A model generated the notes under the pieces. That model did not search any database. It was not told where the DNA came from and was given only the letters and a program-made list of their open reading frames with translations. DNA of 64,000 nt from assembly GCF_001908375.1 (NCBI RefSeq), contig NZ_CP017241.1, forward strand, positions 1,305,001-1,369,000, written 5' to 3'. Each line of letters begins with the position of its first letter. The first letter of the stretch is position 1. Of this stretch, positions 16,459 to 25,764 are shown one piece after another. This DNA comes from Rhizobium etli 8C-3 (lineage in GTDB: Bacteria > Pseudomonadota > Alphaproteobacteria > Rhizobiales > Rhizobiaceae). A program made the position numbers and the translations under genes.

Positions 16459-17121
16459 ATGAAACCGGCGAAAGCTTCGCCCGTTCCGATCGCTCGCCGC
16501 GGTCTGATGCTCGTCATTTCGTCGCCCTCGGGCGCGGGAAAGTCGACGATTGCGCGGACACTGCTTGCGCAGGATAGCCAGATCGGCCTCTCCGTCAGCG
16601 TGACGACCCGCCAGCGGCGCCCGAGCGAGGTCGAGAGCATTCACTACCACTTCAAGAGCATCCGCGAATTCGAGCGACTGCGCGATTCCGATGCGTTGTT
16701 GGAATGGGCTGAAGTGCACGGCAATTTTTACGGAACGCCGCGCGAACCGGTGGAAGCAGCGATGGCGGAAGGCCGTGACATGCTTTTCGACATCGACTGG
16801 CAGGGCGCCCAGCAGCTGCAGGAGAAAATGTCGGCAGATGTCGTATCCATCTTCGTGCTGCCGCCGACCATGACCGAGTTGCAGTCAAGGCTTCACCGCC
16901 GTGCGGAAGATTCGGAAGAGGTCATCGCAAAGCGGCTTGCCAATTCGCGCGCCGAAATCGCGCATTGGCGGGAATATGACTATGTCATCGTCAATGACGA
17001 TCTCGATACTGCCTTCGACGCCGTGCAGTCGATCGTGAAGGCCGAGCGCTTGCGCCGCGACCGGCGGCACGGCATCTACGATTTCGTCACAAAACTGCTG
17101 GAAGAGACGCCGGTTCTTTAA
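16459..17121 (+). CDS. gmk: Guanylate kinase
   Basis: This 220-residue enzyme phosphorylates GMP to GDP. The P-loop [10 protein letters not shown] is near residue 20, the GMP-binding segment [19 protein letters not shown] follows, and [10 protein letters not shown] is present. It is the last gene of the plus-strand run. Its TAA overlaps the antiparallel TAA of rsmA by two bases, so there is no room for a terminator between the two convergent genes. Confidence 0.97.
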   Translation: MKPAKASPVPIARRGLMLVISSPSGAGKSTIARTLLAQDSQIGLSVSVTTRQRRPSEVESIHYHFKSIREFERLRDSDALLEWAEVHGNFYGTPREPVEAAMAEGRDMLFDIDWQGAQQLQEKMSADVVSIFVLPPTMTELQSRLHRRAEDSEEVIAKRLANSRAEIAHWREYDYVIVNDDLDTAFDAVQSIVKAERLRRDRRHGIYDFVTKLLEETPVL

Positions 17122-17945
17122 AGCGAATTGGCAAGCAGGCAGAATTCCTGGACTGAAAGCGTTTCCGCACGGCGCTGCGGGTCGATGCCCACCTTGTTGA
17201 GGAGACTCTCGCCGCCGAGCGGCTTGAGGCTCTGGCGCAGCATCTTGCGCCGCTGACCGAAGGCCGCATGCGTTACTCTTTCGAGATTGGCGACGTCGCA
17301 GGGGATGGGATTTGCCTTCGGCGTCAGATGCACCACCGTCGACGTCACCTTCGGCGGCGGCGTGAAGGCTTGCGGCGATACGTCGAAAGCCATGCGGGCA
17401 TCGGCGCGCCAGCCGCAGAGTACACCGAGGCGGCCATAGTGGTCGTCATCCTGTTTGGCGACGATGCGCTCGCCGACTTCCTTCTGGAACATCAGCGTCA
17501 AGGATTCCCAAAACGGTGGCCACTTTTTTGGCAGAAGCCAGTTCACCAGGAGTTGCGTGCCGACGTTGTACGGAAGATTGGCGATGATCTTGACGGGCCC
17601 CTGAGGCGCCAGCGCCTCGAAATCGGTCTTCAGCGCATCGCCGCCCATGACTTCGAGCCTGGCAGGATAGTGAGCGGATATTTCCGCCAGCGCAGGCAGG
17701 CAGCGCGGATCACGCTCGACGGCGACCACCTTCTTCGCACCCAGCGCCAGGATGGCGCGCGTCAGTCCGCCGGGTCCGGGTCCCACTTCGAAGACGGTGC
17801 AGCCTTCCAGCGATCCTGCCGTGCGGGCGACCTTCTGCGTCAGGTTGAGGTCGAGAAGGAAGTTTTGCCCGAGCGCCTTGCGGGCATCGAGGCCGTGACG
17901 GTGGATCACGTCGCGAAGCGGCGGCAGACCATCGAGCGCGGCCAT
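17118..17945 (-). CDS. rsmA: 16S rRNA (A1518/A1519-N6,N6)-dimethyltransferase
   Basis: This 275-residue methyltransferase (KsgA) dimethylates two adjacent adenosines near the 3' end of 16S rRNA and acts as a late 30S assembly checkpoint. The SAM motif [15 protein letters not shown] (about residues 50-64), the catalytic NLPYNVGT block and the C-terminal [13 protein letters not shown] are present. It overlaps pdxA by one base (TGATG), indicating coupling, and ends the lptF-to-rsmA operon. Confidence 0.97.
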   Translation of the reverse strand: MAALDGLPPLRDVIHRHGLDARKALGQNFLLDLNLTQKVARTAGSLEGCTVFEVGPGPGGLTRAILALGAKKVVAVERDPRCLPALAEISAHYPARLEVMGGDALKTDFEALAPQGPVKIIANLPYNVGTQLLVNWLLPKKWPPFWESLTLMFQKEVGERIVAKQDDDHYGRLGVLCGWRADARMAFDVSPQAFTPPPKVTSTVVHLTPKANPIPCDVANLERVTHAAFGQRRKMLRQSLKPLGGESLLNKVGIDPQRRAETLSVQEFCLLANSL

Positions 17946-18967
17946 CAGCGGTGTTCCGCGGGACGGCTGAGATGGGCTGCAAGCTTGAGGGCGGCAATCA
18001 AGCTCTTTTCGCGCGCGATGCCCTTGCCGGCAATGCCAAAGGCAGTGCCGTGATCCGGCGATGTCCTCACGAAAGGCAGGCCGAGCGTCACGTTGACGGA
18101 ATCGTCGAAGCCGAGCGCCTTGACCGGGATCAGGGCCTGATCGTGATACATGCAGACTGCGACATCATACCGGGCGCGAGCCTCGTCGTGGAACATGGTA
18201 TCGGCGGGCAGGGGACCGATCGCGTCGACGCCCTCAAAGCGTAGAAGCTGTATGGCGGGATGAATGATGTCTTCGTCCTCGCGCCCCATCGTTCCGCTTT
18301 CGCCGGCATGCGGATTAAGACCAGCGACGGCAAGGCGGGGCCTTTCGATGCCAAAGCGGTGCCTGAGATCGGAATGCGCGATACGGCAGGTCTCTGCGAT
18401 CAATTCACCGCTCAAGGCCTGCGGCACGTCCTTGATCGGGATGTGAATGGTAACGGGTATCGCCCGCAGCTTCGGTCCGGCAAGCATCATCACCGGCCTG
18501 ACCGGATTGCCGGTCGCGCGGGCTGCGAGATCGGCAAGGAATTCGGTGTGGCCCGGAAACTTGAAGCCGGCCTCGTAAAGAACGGCTTTGGCGATGGGAT
18601 TGGTAACGACGCCCGCTGCCAGTCCCTTCACGACCAGCGATACGGCCGTTTCGATCGCAGCGATCGTACCTGTTGCGGTCGCGGCATGCGGCTCGCCGGC
18701 AGCCACCTCGACGCCGGCAGGAACGGGCAGGACGGGGAGAGCGTCGGCAAAGACATCCGCTGCCGTTGCGGCGTTCGCTTCGGCTATCTTGACGGAAAGA
18801 TCCAGCTGCCGTGCTCTTGCCTCCAGAACGTCAGGATCGCCGATCAGAAAGAAGGGAGGAAGGCCGAGCTCACGCCGCCTCAGCCAGGCCATCAGGGTTA
18901 TGTCCGGGCCGATGCCAGCCGGATCGCCTTGCGTCAGCGCAAGCGGGCGCGAAAACGGGGAAGCCAC
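17945..18967 (-). CDS. pdxA: 4-hydroxythreonine-4-phosphate dehydrogenase
   Basis: This 340-residue NAD-dependent enzyme oxidises 4-phosphohydroxy-L-threonine in pyridoxal phosphate synthesis. The metal-binding His are in [11 protein letters not shown] and [11 protein letters not shown], and the N-terminal [13 protein letters not shown] block is typical. The start is GTG at 18967, five bases after the stop of the surA-like gene. The lpt-surA-pdxA-rsmA order is the same as in many Proteobacteria. Confidence 0.96.
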   Translation of the reverse strand: MASPFSRPLALTQGDPAGIGPDITLMAWLRRRELGLPPFFLIGDPDVLEARARQLDLSVKIAEANAATAADVFADALPVLPVPAGVEVAAGEPHAATATGTIAAIETAVSLVVKGLAAGVVTNPIAKAVLYEAGFKFPGHTEFLADLAARATGNPVRPVMMLAGPKLRAIPVTIHIPIKDVPQALSGELIAETCRIAHSDLRHRFGIERPRLAVAGLNPHAGESGTMGREDEDIIHPAIQLLRFEGVDAIGPLPADTMFHDEARARYDVAVCMYHDQALIPVKALGFDDSVNVTLGLPFVRTSPDHGTAFGIAGKGIAREKSLIAALKLAAHLSRPAEHR

Positions 18968-18972
18968 GGCGG

Positions 18973-19920
18973 TCAGCGATAGATGATCTGCGCCTTCTTG
19001 CGCAGCTCTTCGAGATATTTGGCAGCGTTTTCGTTTTCCGGTGCGCTCTTGCCGGCCTTGGCCTTGTTAAGATCCTCCTGGCGGAAAACGATCTCAGCGG
19101 CCGTGTCGTCGGATACCTCACGCCGGCTGCAGATTGCCAGATACTCCACGCCCTTTTCTGTCACGCGGGTCGCCGTGGTATTGCCCTTGGCCTGCTCGAT
19201 CAACGGCTTCCATTCGGCCGGAAGTTCCGGAGCCAGCACGCGGCCAAGTTCGCGGACCGAAACGTCACGCATCGTTGCTGCAAAGACCTTTGCCTCTTCG
19301 CAGCCCGGGTATTTCGAACGGGAGGCTTCGGCTTCGCTCTTGCGCTTTCCCGTAATGCCTTTCTTCGATTGCGGCACAACGAAGATGATCTGCTGAAGCA
19401 TGTATTCGGTCGTGACCGGCTTCTGCTTGTTGTTTTCCATCATGCGGCTGACAAGGTCGCTGCTCGACATGCGCGCGCTCGACCCGTAGCGCGCATTGAC
19501 GACGCGCGGCCAGCTCATTTGCACGGCAATATACTGCTTGAAATGATCCGCCCCGACACCGGCCTGGGTGAGAATTTGCGTAAGCTGCTCGGTCGAGATC
19601 TTGTTTCCGGACGCAAAACGCGCGAAGGACGCATCGACTTCGTCCTTGGAGACGGACATGCGGACACGCGAAATTTCCTGACGTTTCAAAGTCTCCTCGA
19701 CGAGCGATTCTTCCGCCGTCTTCGCATCGGCTTTCTGGTGCTGGAGACGAAGGAATGCCTGCCGCCTTGCGACGTCGCCCGTGGTCAGTGCCACCCCGTT
19801 GACGACGGCCTTGACTTCGCTTGCTGCAAATGCCGAACCGCTTTGTGGCTGCAGCGCCGCGAGCATGCAGAACGCAGCTCCGGCAAACAGGAACGTGACA
19901 ATCTTTCTCGCGCCAATCAT
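18973..19920 (-). CDS. SurA-like periplasmic chaperone (SurA N-terminal domain protein)
   Basis: This 315-residue protein has a signal peptide (hydrophobic core [14 protein letters not shown], likely cleavage near residue 32) and a SurA_N-like region with [22 protein letters not shown] clear parvulin catalytic domain is not visible; the region after residue 160 has QQIIFVVPQ but lacks the usual parvulin glycine-rich motifs, so it may work as a chaperone only. Its place between lptD and pdxA matches surA in other Proteobacteria, and a role in folding LptD and other outer-membrane proteins is the natural inference. The start at 19920 is chosen because the signal peptide begins there; the longer frame to 20004 is hydrophilic. 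Confidence 0.8.
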   Translation of the reverse strand: MIGARKIVTFLFAGAAFCMLAALQPQSGSAFAASEVKAVVNGVALTTGDVARRQAFLRLQHQKADAKTAEESLVEETLKRQEISRVRMSVSKDEVDASFARFASGNKISTEQLTQILTQAGVGADHFKQYIAVQMSWPRVVNARYGSSARMSSSDLVSRMMENNKQKPVTTEYMLQQIIFVVPQSKKGITGKRKSEAEASRSKYPGCEEAKVFAATMRDVSVRELGRVLAPELPAEWKPLIEQAKGNTTATRVTEKGVEYLAICSRREVSDDTAAEIVFRQEDLNKAKAGKSAPENENAAKYLEELRKKAQIIYR

Positions 19921-20051
19921 GTATCGATCCTTCCCATAGACGCTGCGGTGGCAAGTGCACGCATACACAGCTTCACCGAGGTCGGTGCCGCCCCAAGGCG
20001 ACATTCCTATGCCTCATAACCCGATTGACGGCAATGTCCTGCATAGTGTTG

Positions 20052-20082
20052 CGGCGAAAGAAAGGCTCGCTTTCTTTCGCCG
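20052..20082 (-). promoter_or_regulatory. Perfect 13-bp stem-loop after lptD
   Basis: CGGCGAAAGAAAG pairs perfectly with CTTTCTTTCGCCG around a 5-base loop, 13 bp beyond the lptD stop. No T-run follows on the minus strand. It could be a partial terminator or an mRNA-stabilising element that sets lptD levels apart from surA, pdxA and rsmA in the same operon. Confidence 0.6.
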
Positions 20083-20095
20083 TCCAATATCGCAA

Positions 20096-22462
20096 TCAAT
20101 TATTGTAGATATTCTTTTCGATATCGTCAGAATATCCGACGTTGACATCACCGAGAGTGCGGAAGGTAAGTCTGGCGCCAATGCTCCAGTCGCTTGCCGA
20201 CTCGTCGCTTGTATCGCGTTTTGAAGTATAGGCGATCGTGAAGATCGTGCATTCGTCTTCATAGGAGAGGCCGAGCGTCTTCCTGCTGACGACGTCGTTG
20301 TTGAGATCCCATGCAATGCCGCCGAAGACGGACCAGTAGTCCCTGAACTTGACCGTTGCCCTGGTCTGGATTTCATCACCGTCTTCGGCCGAGCCGTAGT
20401 CGGGCTGAGCCGAGATATGGGTGTAAAGAAGCTGGCTCTGGAACGTATCGGTCTGGAAACCGGCCGTCAGATCGCCGCGGCGAAACGAGAGATCCTTCTC
20501 GTCCAGACGGTACGAGGCGGCGAGGGAAAGGCCTTGCGGCGTCTCGATTCCGCCCAGCCCGACATAGTCGGAACGGTCGGTCTCAAGTCCCGAATTCGCT
20601 CCAGCGTTCACGAGATCGTCCGTGGCGAACGAGTTCTGGCCGGCAAGATGATAGGACTGGCCAAAGATACCGTGAAGTTTGTAGCCGTTGTCGAACGTGC
20701 CGGTGTACTGGAAGCCGATATTGGCACGCGTGCCGCCCTCGATGCGATCGTAACCGGAGAATTTGTCGCGCTCGAAGAGCGACGTCGCGTCGAAGACGAA
20801 GCTCTGCGCGTCCTCGTTGGGCAGGGCGCCCGCAAGAGATTCATCGGGACGGGCGTAGATTTGGGCAATCGGCTCGAAGACATGCGTACTGTTGGCCGTC
20901 GTCATCAGGAGCGGATAGCGCGCTTCCAGGCCGGCCGTAATCATCCCGCGTGTTGCGCCATCACCGTTTTCGAAGTCGCCGTCGTATACGGACGTCCCGC
21001 TGATGGAGTTGGGATCGTCCACATTCAGCGCCAGCGCATCGCCACGCGCGGCAAAAAGAGGCGTGATGAGTACGCCCTGCGGCGTCACGAAAGTTCGCTT
21101 CCACTCAAGTTCCCCGGTCAGACGCGATGTCTGCCCCTTCAGTGAGAAGCGATCGTCGCCTACGGGGTTGTCGAAGAAACTGTCATGCGTGCGCGAAATA
21201 TTCGTGAAGTTGACGTCGAGCGACAGTTCGCCGCCGGCCAGCGGCTGCGGAGCCACGGCATGATAGTCAATTACCGGATAGACGATCGCCTGCTGTTTTT
21301 CCTCCTCGCTATCCGGATCGGAGTCCTGAACGTCGAAGTAGAACGATCTGATGTCGAAGTAATTCCGCTTCCCGAGGCCGGTCAGGTAGACTTGATTGAC
21401 ATGGGTTGTCTCGTTGAAGCCCTCGAGTTCGTAGGTACGCGAGAAGTTGTTATCGCTCTGCACCATGACATCCCAGCCGAATGCCCAGCGGGGATTGATC
21501 TTGAACTCGGCCTTCGATCCGATCATTCCGCGGTCATCGGCCTCCTGATCGCTTGTTCCCTCGGTAAAGCTCTCCGGGTGCATCTGGTTGATGCCTGCTA
21601 CGCGCAGGGTATGCGTGCCGTTCTCGAAACGCTGGCGGAACTCCGCGTCGAGCAGGAAGCCCTGATTTGTGTAGCCGGTGCCGCTGACCGTCACGTCCAT
21701 GCTTGGCGAGAACACGTAGTAGTAGGGAACGGTAACGCCGAAGCCGAGGTTCTCCGATGTACTGAAACTCGGAAACAGAAAGCCGGACTTGCGCTTGACC
21801 GTCTGGTCCGGGACCTCGATCCAGGGGAGGAAGGCGATCGGATGGCCGAACAATTCGAAGCGGGCCTTTTCCAGCCGGATCGTATGTTTTTCGCCGTTCT
21901 GAATGACGCGCTCGGCCTTGACTTGCCAGAAGGGCGGTCGTTCCGGCCGTTCGGCGCAAGGCAGGCATGCGGTGTAGACGCCCTTGTTGAGGATCATCAG
22001 ATTATCGTTGACGCGCTCGCCGCTTTCGGCCGCGATGCGTGTGTTGTCGGTGGTCTCGATACGCAACGCATTGACGAAGCCTTCGGCGAAGTCGTCGGTC
22101 ACATCGAGCTTGTCGGAATACATGCGGTTGCCGTCGGGGCTGATCAGCTCGATATTGCCGACAGCCATCATGCGGCCCGTCTTCTGGTTGTATTCGACGC
22201 GCTGGGCCACCATTTTGTAGCCCGCATAGTTGATCTGGACGCCCCCGACTGCGGAGACGATCTGCTGGTCCCTGTTGTAGACGAGCTCGTTGGCCGAAAG
22301 CATCATTTTCGCTTCCGGATCGATCTTCGGCTGCAGCTTCTGCAACGTCGAATTCTCCTGCGCGAACGCAGCAGGAATGCTTCCAGAATAGCCAAGCAGA
22401 GTCGCCCCTGCGAGCAGGGCAACCAACTGTTTACTAAAAGTCTTGCGGTCGCCTGCCGCCAC
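20096..22462 (-). CDS. lptD: LPS-assembly outer-membrane protein LptD
   Basis: This 788-residue protein inserts LPS into the outer leaflet of the outer membrane. A signal peptide is followed by the LptA-like jellyroll domain (MLSANELVYNRDQQIVSAVG, then QKTGRMMAVGNIELI), and the long C-terminal beta-barrel contains blocks such as FWQVKAERV and FLPWIEVPDQTVKRKSGFLFP. The start is a GTG at 22462 that overlaps the lptG stop (TAGTG) with AGGAGG seven bases upstream; the frame open to 22528 lies inside lptG. Two cysteines in CLPC (near residue 170) could take part in the interdomain disulfides known for LptD. Confidence 0.95.
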   Translation of the reverse strand: MAAGDRKTFSKQLVALLAGATLLGYSGSIPAAFAQENSTLQKLQPKIDPEAKMMLSANELVYNRDQQIVSAVGGVQINYAGYKMVAQRVEYNQKTGRMMAVGNIELISPDGNRMYSDKLDVTDDFAEGFVNALRIETTDNTRIAAESGERVNDNLMILNKGVYTACLPCAERPERPPFWQVKAERVIQNGEKHTIRLEKARFELFGHPIAFLPWIEVPDQTVKRKSGFLFPSFSTSENLGFGVTVPYYYVFSPSMDVTVSGTGYTNQGFLLDAEFRQRFENGTHTLRVAGINQMHPESFTEGTSDQEADDRGMIGSKAEFKINPRWAFGWDVMVQSDNNFSRTYELEGFNETTHVNQVYLTGLGKRNYFDIRSFYFDVQDSDPDSEEEKQQAIVYPVIDYHAVAPQPLAGGELSLDVNFTNISRTHDSFFDNPVGDDRFSLKGQTSRLTGELEWKRTFVTPQGVLITPLFAARGDALALNVDDPNSISGTSVYDGDFENGDGATRGMITAGLEARYPLLMTTANSTHVFEPIAQIYARPDESLAGALPNEDAQSFVFDATSLFERDKFSGYDRIEGGTRANIGFQYTGTFDNGYKLHGIFGQSYHLAGQNSFATDDLVNAGANSGLETDRSDYVGLGGIETPQGLSLAASYRLDEKDLSFRRGDLTAGFQTDTFQSQLLYTHISAQPDYGSAEDGDEIQTRATVKFRDYWSVFGGIAWDLNNDVVSRKTLGLSYEDECTIFTIAYTSKRDTSDESASDWSIGARLTFRTLGDVNVGYSDDIEKNIYNN

Positions 22463-23550
22463 TAGCCGTCCTCCTGATGAAGCAGAATCGTTGCGCCCAG
22501 AGCCAGCGCGACGACTACCGGAATCCACGCCGCCACGAAAGGCGGTACGACTCCGCTGCTTCCAAATGCCTTTACAAGCACGTTGACGACATAAAGCACG
22601 AAGCCCGAAAGGATTCCACCCAGAATCACCGACCTCGACTGGTTGAACCGGCTAAATTTTAACGACACTGTTGCAGCAATGAGAGTCATCGCGACAAGCA
22701 GCAGTGGTTGAGAGAGCAATGAGTGAAATTGCGTCTCCAGCGCCTTCGTCGGCACCCCGAAGGATTTGGCGATGGCTATTCGATTGGAAAGATCAAAAAA
22801 AGCAATGGTTTCGGGCGATGTCAGGCGCTCCTGGACGAAGTCTTGTTTCAAATTGGTGCGAAGCTGGACCGTATCCCGGCGTACGGCGATTTCGCCCGGC
22901 CGGCGCTCGGTAACGTTCTTAAGGAGCCAGTAACCATCTTCCAATTTTGCAGAAGCTGCATCCTGGCGCAGAATCACGCGGCCGTCCGAATCGAAGTGGA
23001 TCAAGACGGCATCGATCAGCAGCGTTCCGTTCTCCTGAATCGTACGAGCGCCGATGATGACGTCGTCCTTTCCGCTGATCTGGCGCAGCCAGGGAACCTG
23101 CGGCTTGCTGCTTGTGGCTTTCTCCTGGCCGCGCCAATCGGTCTCCACCAGTGCCGCCTGACGCTGGCCCCAGGCCGCCAGCGGATTGATGACGGTCATC
23201 GTCAGTATGCCGAGAAGGAAGGCACCGACGATGAAGGGCGACATGAACTGCCATACCGAAATGCCGGCTGCGCGCGCCACAACGAGTTCATACTTGCGGT
23301 TCAGCCCGATCAGCACTGTCATTCCGACAAAGAGGGCAATGAACGGGACCGTCTGCTGGATGATGAGCGGCAGTCGGACGGCCGTCATCAACAGCCCACC
23401 GGCAACCGTATAGCCCGGAAGACCCGACATTCGGCCTGCCGTCTCGCTGAAATCGATAAGAAAGACAATCGAGATGATTCCAAGGAAGAACCAGATCGTT
23501 ATCGCAAGGTAGCGGCGGAAGAAGTAGCGTCCCAAGGTGCCGAAGATCAT
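22462..23550 (-). CDS. lptG: LPS export ABC transporter permease LptG
   Basis: This 362-residue inner-membrane subunit works with LptF and the ATPase LptB (not in this window) to extract LPS from the inner membrane. It has the YjgP/YjgQ layout: three N-terminal transmembrane helices, a periplasmic beta-jellyroll of about 160 residues, and three C-terminal helices with LKFSRFNQSRSVILGGILSG. It overlaps lptF by 4 bases (ATGA) and lptD by one base, so the three are translationally coupled. Confidence 0.94.
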   Translation of the reverse strand: MIFGTLGRYFFRRYLAITIWFFLGIISIVFLIDFSETAGRMSGLPGYTVAGGLLMTAVRLPLIIQQTVPFIALFVGMTVLIGLNRKYELVVARAAGISVWQFMSPFIVGAFLLGILTMTVINPLAAWGQRQAALVETDWRGQEKATSSKPQVPWLRQISGKDDVIIGARTIQENGTLLIDAVLIHFDSDGRVILRQDAASAKLEDGYWLLKNVTERRPGEIAVRRDTVQLRTNLKQDFVQERLTSPETIAFFDLSNRIAIAKSFGVPTKALETQFHSLLSQPLLLVAMTLIAATVSLKFSRFNQSRSVILGGILSGFVLYVVNVLVKAFGSSGVVPPFVAAWIPVVVALALGATILLHQEDG

Positions 23551-24725
23551 AGGCTGCCTCCGGGCGTTTTTCCGAGCGCAGAAGGTAGCCGCCGCTCGAT
23601 TCTGTGCCAGATGCCGGCGGCACGTTCGCCCACGGCGGCCGGAATCGAAAGGCGCTTGTGCATATTGAGGAAGCCGCTCGCCGCGACGCCGGCCACCACC
23701 GGAATCGCGTAGAGCACGCCGATGTAAAACGGATTGGTGTCGATCTGGTTCGCAGCGTAGAACGACGCCCAGCGCAGCGCAAAGGCAAAGGTCAAAGCCG
23801 TGACCATCGGGTGCAGACGCGCCTCGCGATGCGAACGTGCGTCACCGGCGATCGCCAGGGAAATCAGCGCCAAAACGAAAGGCAAGACCCAGTCCGTCAG
23901 CCGCCTGTGAAGTTCGGCGCGATATGATTGCGGCTTGGCGATGTAATCCTTGTCGGCCGGATCCGGATTGAGCAGAAAGCCCAGGTCGCGGTCGCTGGCG
24001 CGCAGCGTCGCCTGTCCGCGGTTCTGCGTCAGATCGGAGAGATCGAAGGAATATGAGTCGAATTTGATGATCGAGACATTGCCGTCCCGGGCTTTGCGCT
24101 GAACCTCGCCGTCGCGCATGATGAGCGACGTTCCCGTATCGTCGACGGCGCCCTCGCGTGCATAGTAGATCATGTCGAAGGCAGGATCGCGCTCGTCGAC
24201 GACGAACAGGCCCCTCAACACGCGGCCGGCCAGCCGCTCGGAAATCTGCACATAGAGACCCTCATCGATCCTGCGGAAGTTTTTTTCTTCGATGACGGTG
24301 GACAGGAGATCGGCATAGGCCGCAGCAATCATCTGGCGCGCACCGGTCTTTGCCTTCGGCTCGACGACGTTATCGACGAAGAAGGAGAACGCGCTGATGA
24401 CAGCTGCAAGCAGCAGGATCGGGCGGATGATGATGTTGCGCTTGGCGCCGGCCGCATCGATGACTGTCAGCTCCGAATCGTTGTTCATCGTCGTCAGCGT
24501 CTGCGTGACGCCGATCACAAGGGCGAACGGCAAGACGACAGGAATGATCGACGGCAGGATCAGCGTCGCAAGCTTGGCGAACGAGCCGATCGACTGACCG
24601 CTGTCGGTCACCAGGTTGATGCGCTGCAGGACCTGGGTCGTCCATATGATTGCGAGCACCGGCAGCAGCGCTACGAGAAACATCTGGCCGACGCGCCGCA
24701 ATATGTAGATTTCGAGTAGTTTCAT
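23547..24725 (-). CDS. lptF: LPS export ABC transporter permease LptF
   Basis: This 392-residue partner of LptG starts MKLLEIYILRRVGQMF and has the same helix-jellyroll-helix arrangement. The conserved MNNDSELTVIDAAGAK segment, the coupling-helix region contacting LptB, is present at about residues 80-96. The ATG at 24725 is preferred over the longer frame to 24827 because it begins at the first amphipathic helix. It is the first gene of the lptF-lptG-lptD-surA-pdxA-rsmA operon. Confidence 0.94.
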   Translation of the reverse strand: MKLLEIYILRRVGQMFLVALLPVLAIIWTTQVLQRINLVTDSGQSIGSFAKLATLILPSIIPVVLPFALVIGVTQTLTTMNNDSELTVIDAAGAKRNIIIRPILLLAAVISAFSFFVDNVVEPKAKTGARQMIAAAYADLLSTVIEEKNFRRIDEGLYVQISERLAGRVLRGLFVVDERDPAFDMIYYAREGAVDDTGTSLIMRDGEVQRKARDGNVSIIKFDSYSFDLSDLTQNRGQATLRASDRDLGFLLNPDPADKDYIAKPQSYRAELHRRLTDWVLPFVLALISLAIAGDARSHREARLHPMVTALTFAFALRWASFYAANQIDTNPFYIGVLYAIPVVAGVAASGFLNMHKRLSIPAAVGERAAGIWHRIERRLPSALGKTPGGSL

Positions 24726-24830
24726 GCCTGCCCTTGAACGCACCTGCGAAGAGAAAGCATCGCAGCGGGAACCATCTAAGCTCTTTGCTGCGCTTTTGCG
24801 ACAAGCAGGTGTCAAAATTTCATTCAAAAT

Positions 24831-25598
24831 TCAGAATTTTTTGGCCGGTGTGACGAATTCGGTAAACGCGTAAACGCCGGCAAAAACGACAATCGCCAAT
24901 AGCCAGCCGAGAACGATATCGGAAAGATAGTGCGCGCCGAAGGAAAGCCGCATCAGCGGCGTGAGGATAGAGATCGCCAAGATCGGCAGGAATAGTCCTG
25001 TTCGTGCCGGCTGCGGTATCAGCATGACGAGACAGAGCAGCCAGCCGGCGCTTGCTGCCTCTCCGGAGACGAACGAGCAGTTCGAAATGCACTTTCCGGC
25101 GAGCGATCCCGCCTGCACGAAGTCGAGGGTGCCGCCGAAGGTGAGGGTCTCGATCGGCCGCGGCCGGCCCCAATGCTCCTTGAGGATGACGTTTGCGATA
25201 AAGCCGGGTCCGAGCAGCAGCGATGTCAGAGCGATCTTGAGATTTCGAGCCCGAAGCGCGTTGAACGTTGCAGCGCGATGCCAGTAGCACTTGATCAGCA
25301 TAAAGAGTTGAACGGCCGCCACAACATAGGGCAGCCGGAAGAAGATCGTTCTGAGCGCGTCCAGAAGGGCTGTCTGACGGGAGGGGAAATGTCCGCATAT
25401 CTGTGCCGCTGTATCCGGGGCTTTGCAAGTGTCGACGAGAAAGAAATGCCATGACGTAACGATGTCGACCTGCGGGAAGGTATGGAATACCAGAAGCAGT
25501 GCCCACCACAGACACAAGAGGCCGATGAAGATACCTCCCGCGCTGGACGGAAATCGAACTTGGGAGCCGGATAATTTGTCTGCAAGACTAGCGGTCAC
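24831..25598 (-). CDS. PAP2 superfamily membrane phosphatase (possible lipid A phosphatase)
   Basis: This 255-residue protein has about six transmembrane segments and PAP2 motifs: KEHWGRPRP (KX6RP, about residue 150), SFVSGEAAS where the second motif normally reads PSGH, and [11 protein letters not shown] (RX5HX3D). The proximal histidine of motif two is replaced by Glu. The family removes phosphates from lipid phosphates; in rhizobia LpxE and LpxF remove lipid A phosphates. Its position just upstream of the LPS-export operon makes lipid A or another envelope lipid a reasonable substrate, but this is inference. The start is GTG at 25598 without a clear ribosome-binding site, so the N-terminus is uncertain. 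Confidence 0.82.
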   Translation of the reverse strand: MTASLADKLSGSQVRFPSSAGGIFIGLLCLWWALLLVFHTFPQVDIVTSWHFFLVDTCKAPDTAAQICGHFPSRQTALLDALRTIFFRLPYVVAAVQLFMLIKCYWHRAATFNALRARNLKIALTSLLLGPGFIANVILKEHWGRPRPIETLTFGGTLDFVQAGSLAGKCISNCSFVSGEAASAGWLLCLVMLIPQPARTGLFLPILAISILTPLMRLSFGAHYLSDIVLGWLLAIVVFAGVYAFTEFVTPAKKF

Positions 25599-25764
25599 GT
25601 CGGGGGCGTTCTTCTCGTGGTTTTCGGCACCGTTTCAAGCACAGTTGCTTTTTGACTCGCTATCGCGGATTTGTCCATGGCTTCCCGATCAAGCCTTGTT
25701 TTCGACGCTGAAACCCGAAATTATCGCCGCCGGTTGGATTCCGCAGAATCCGAATGGAGAAAAC

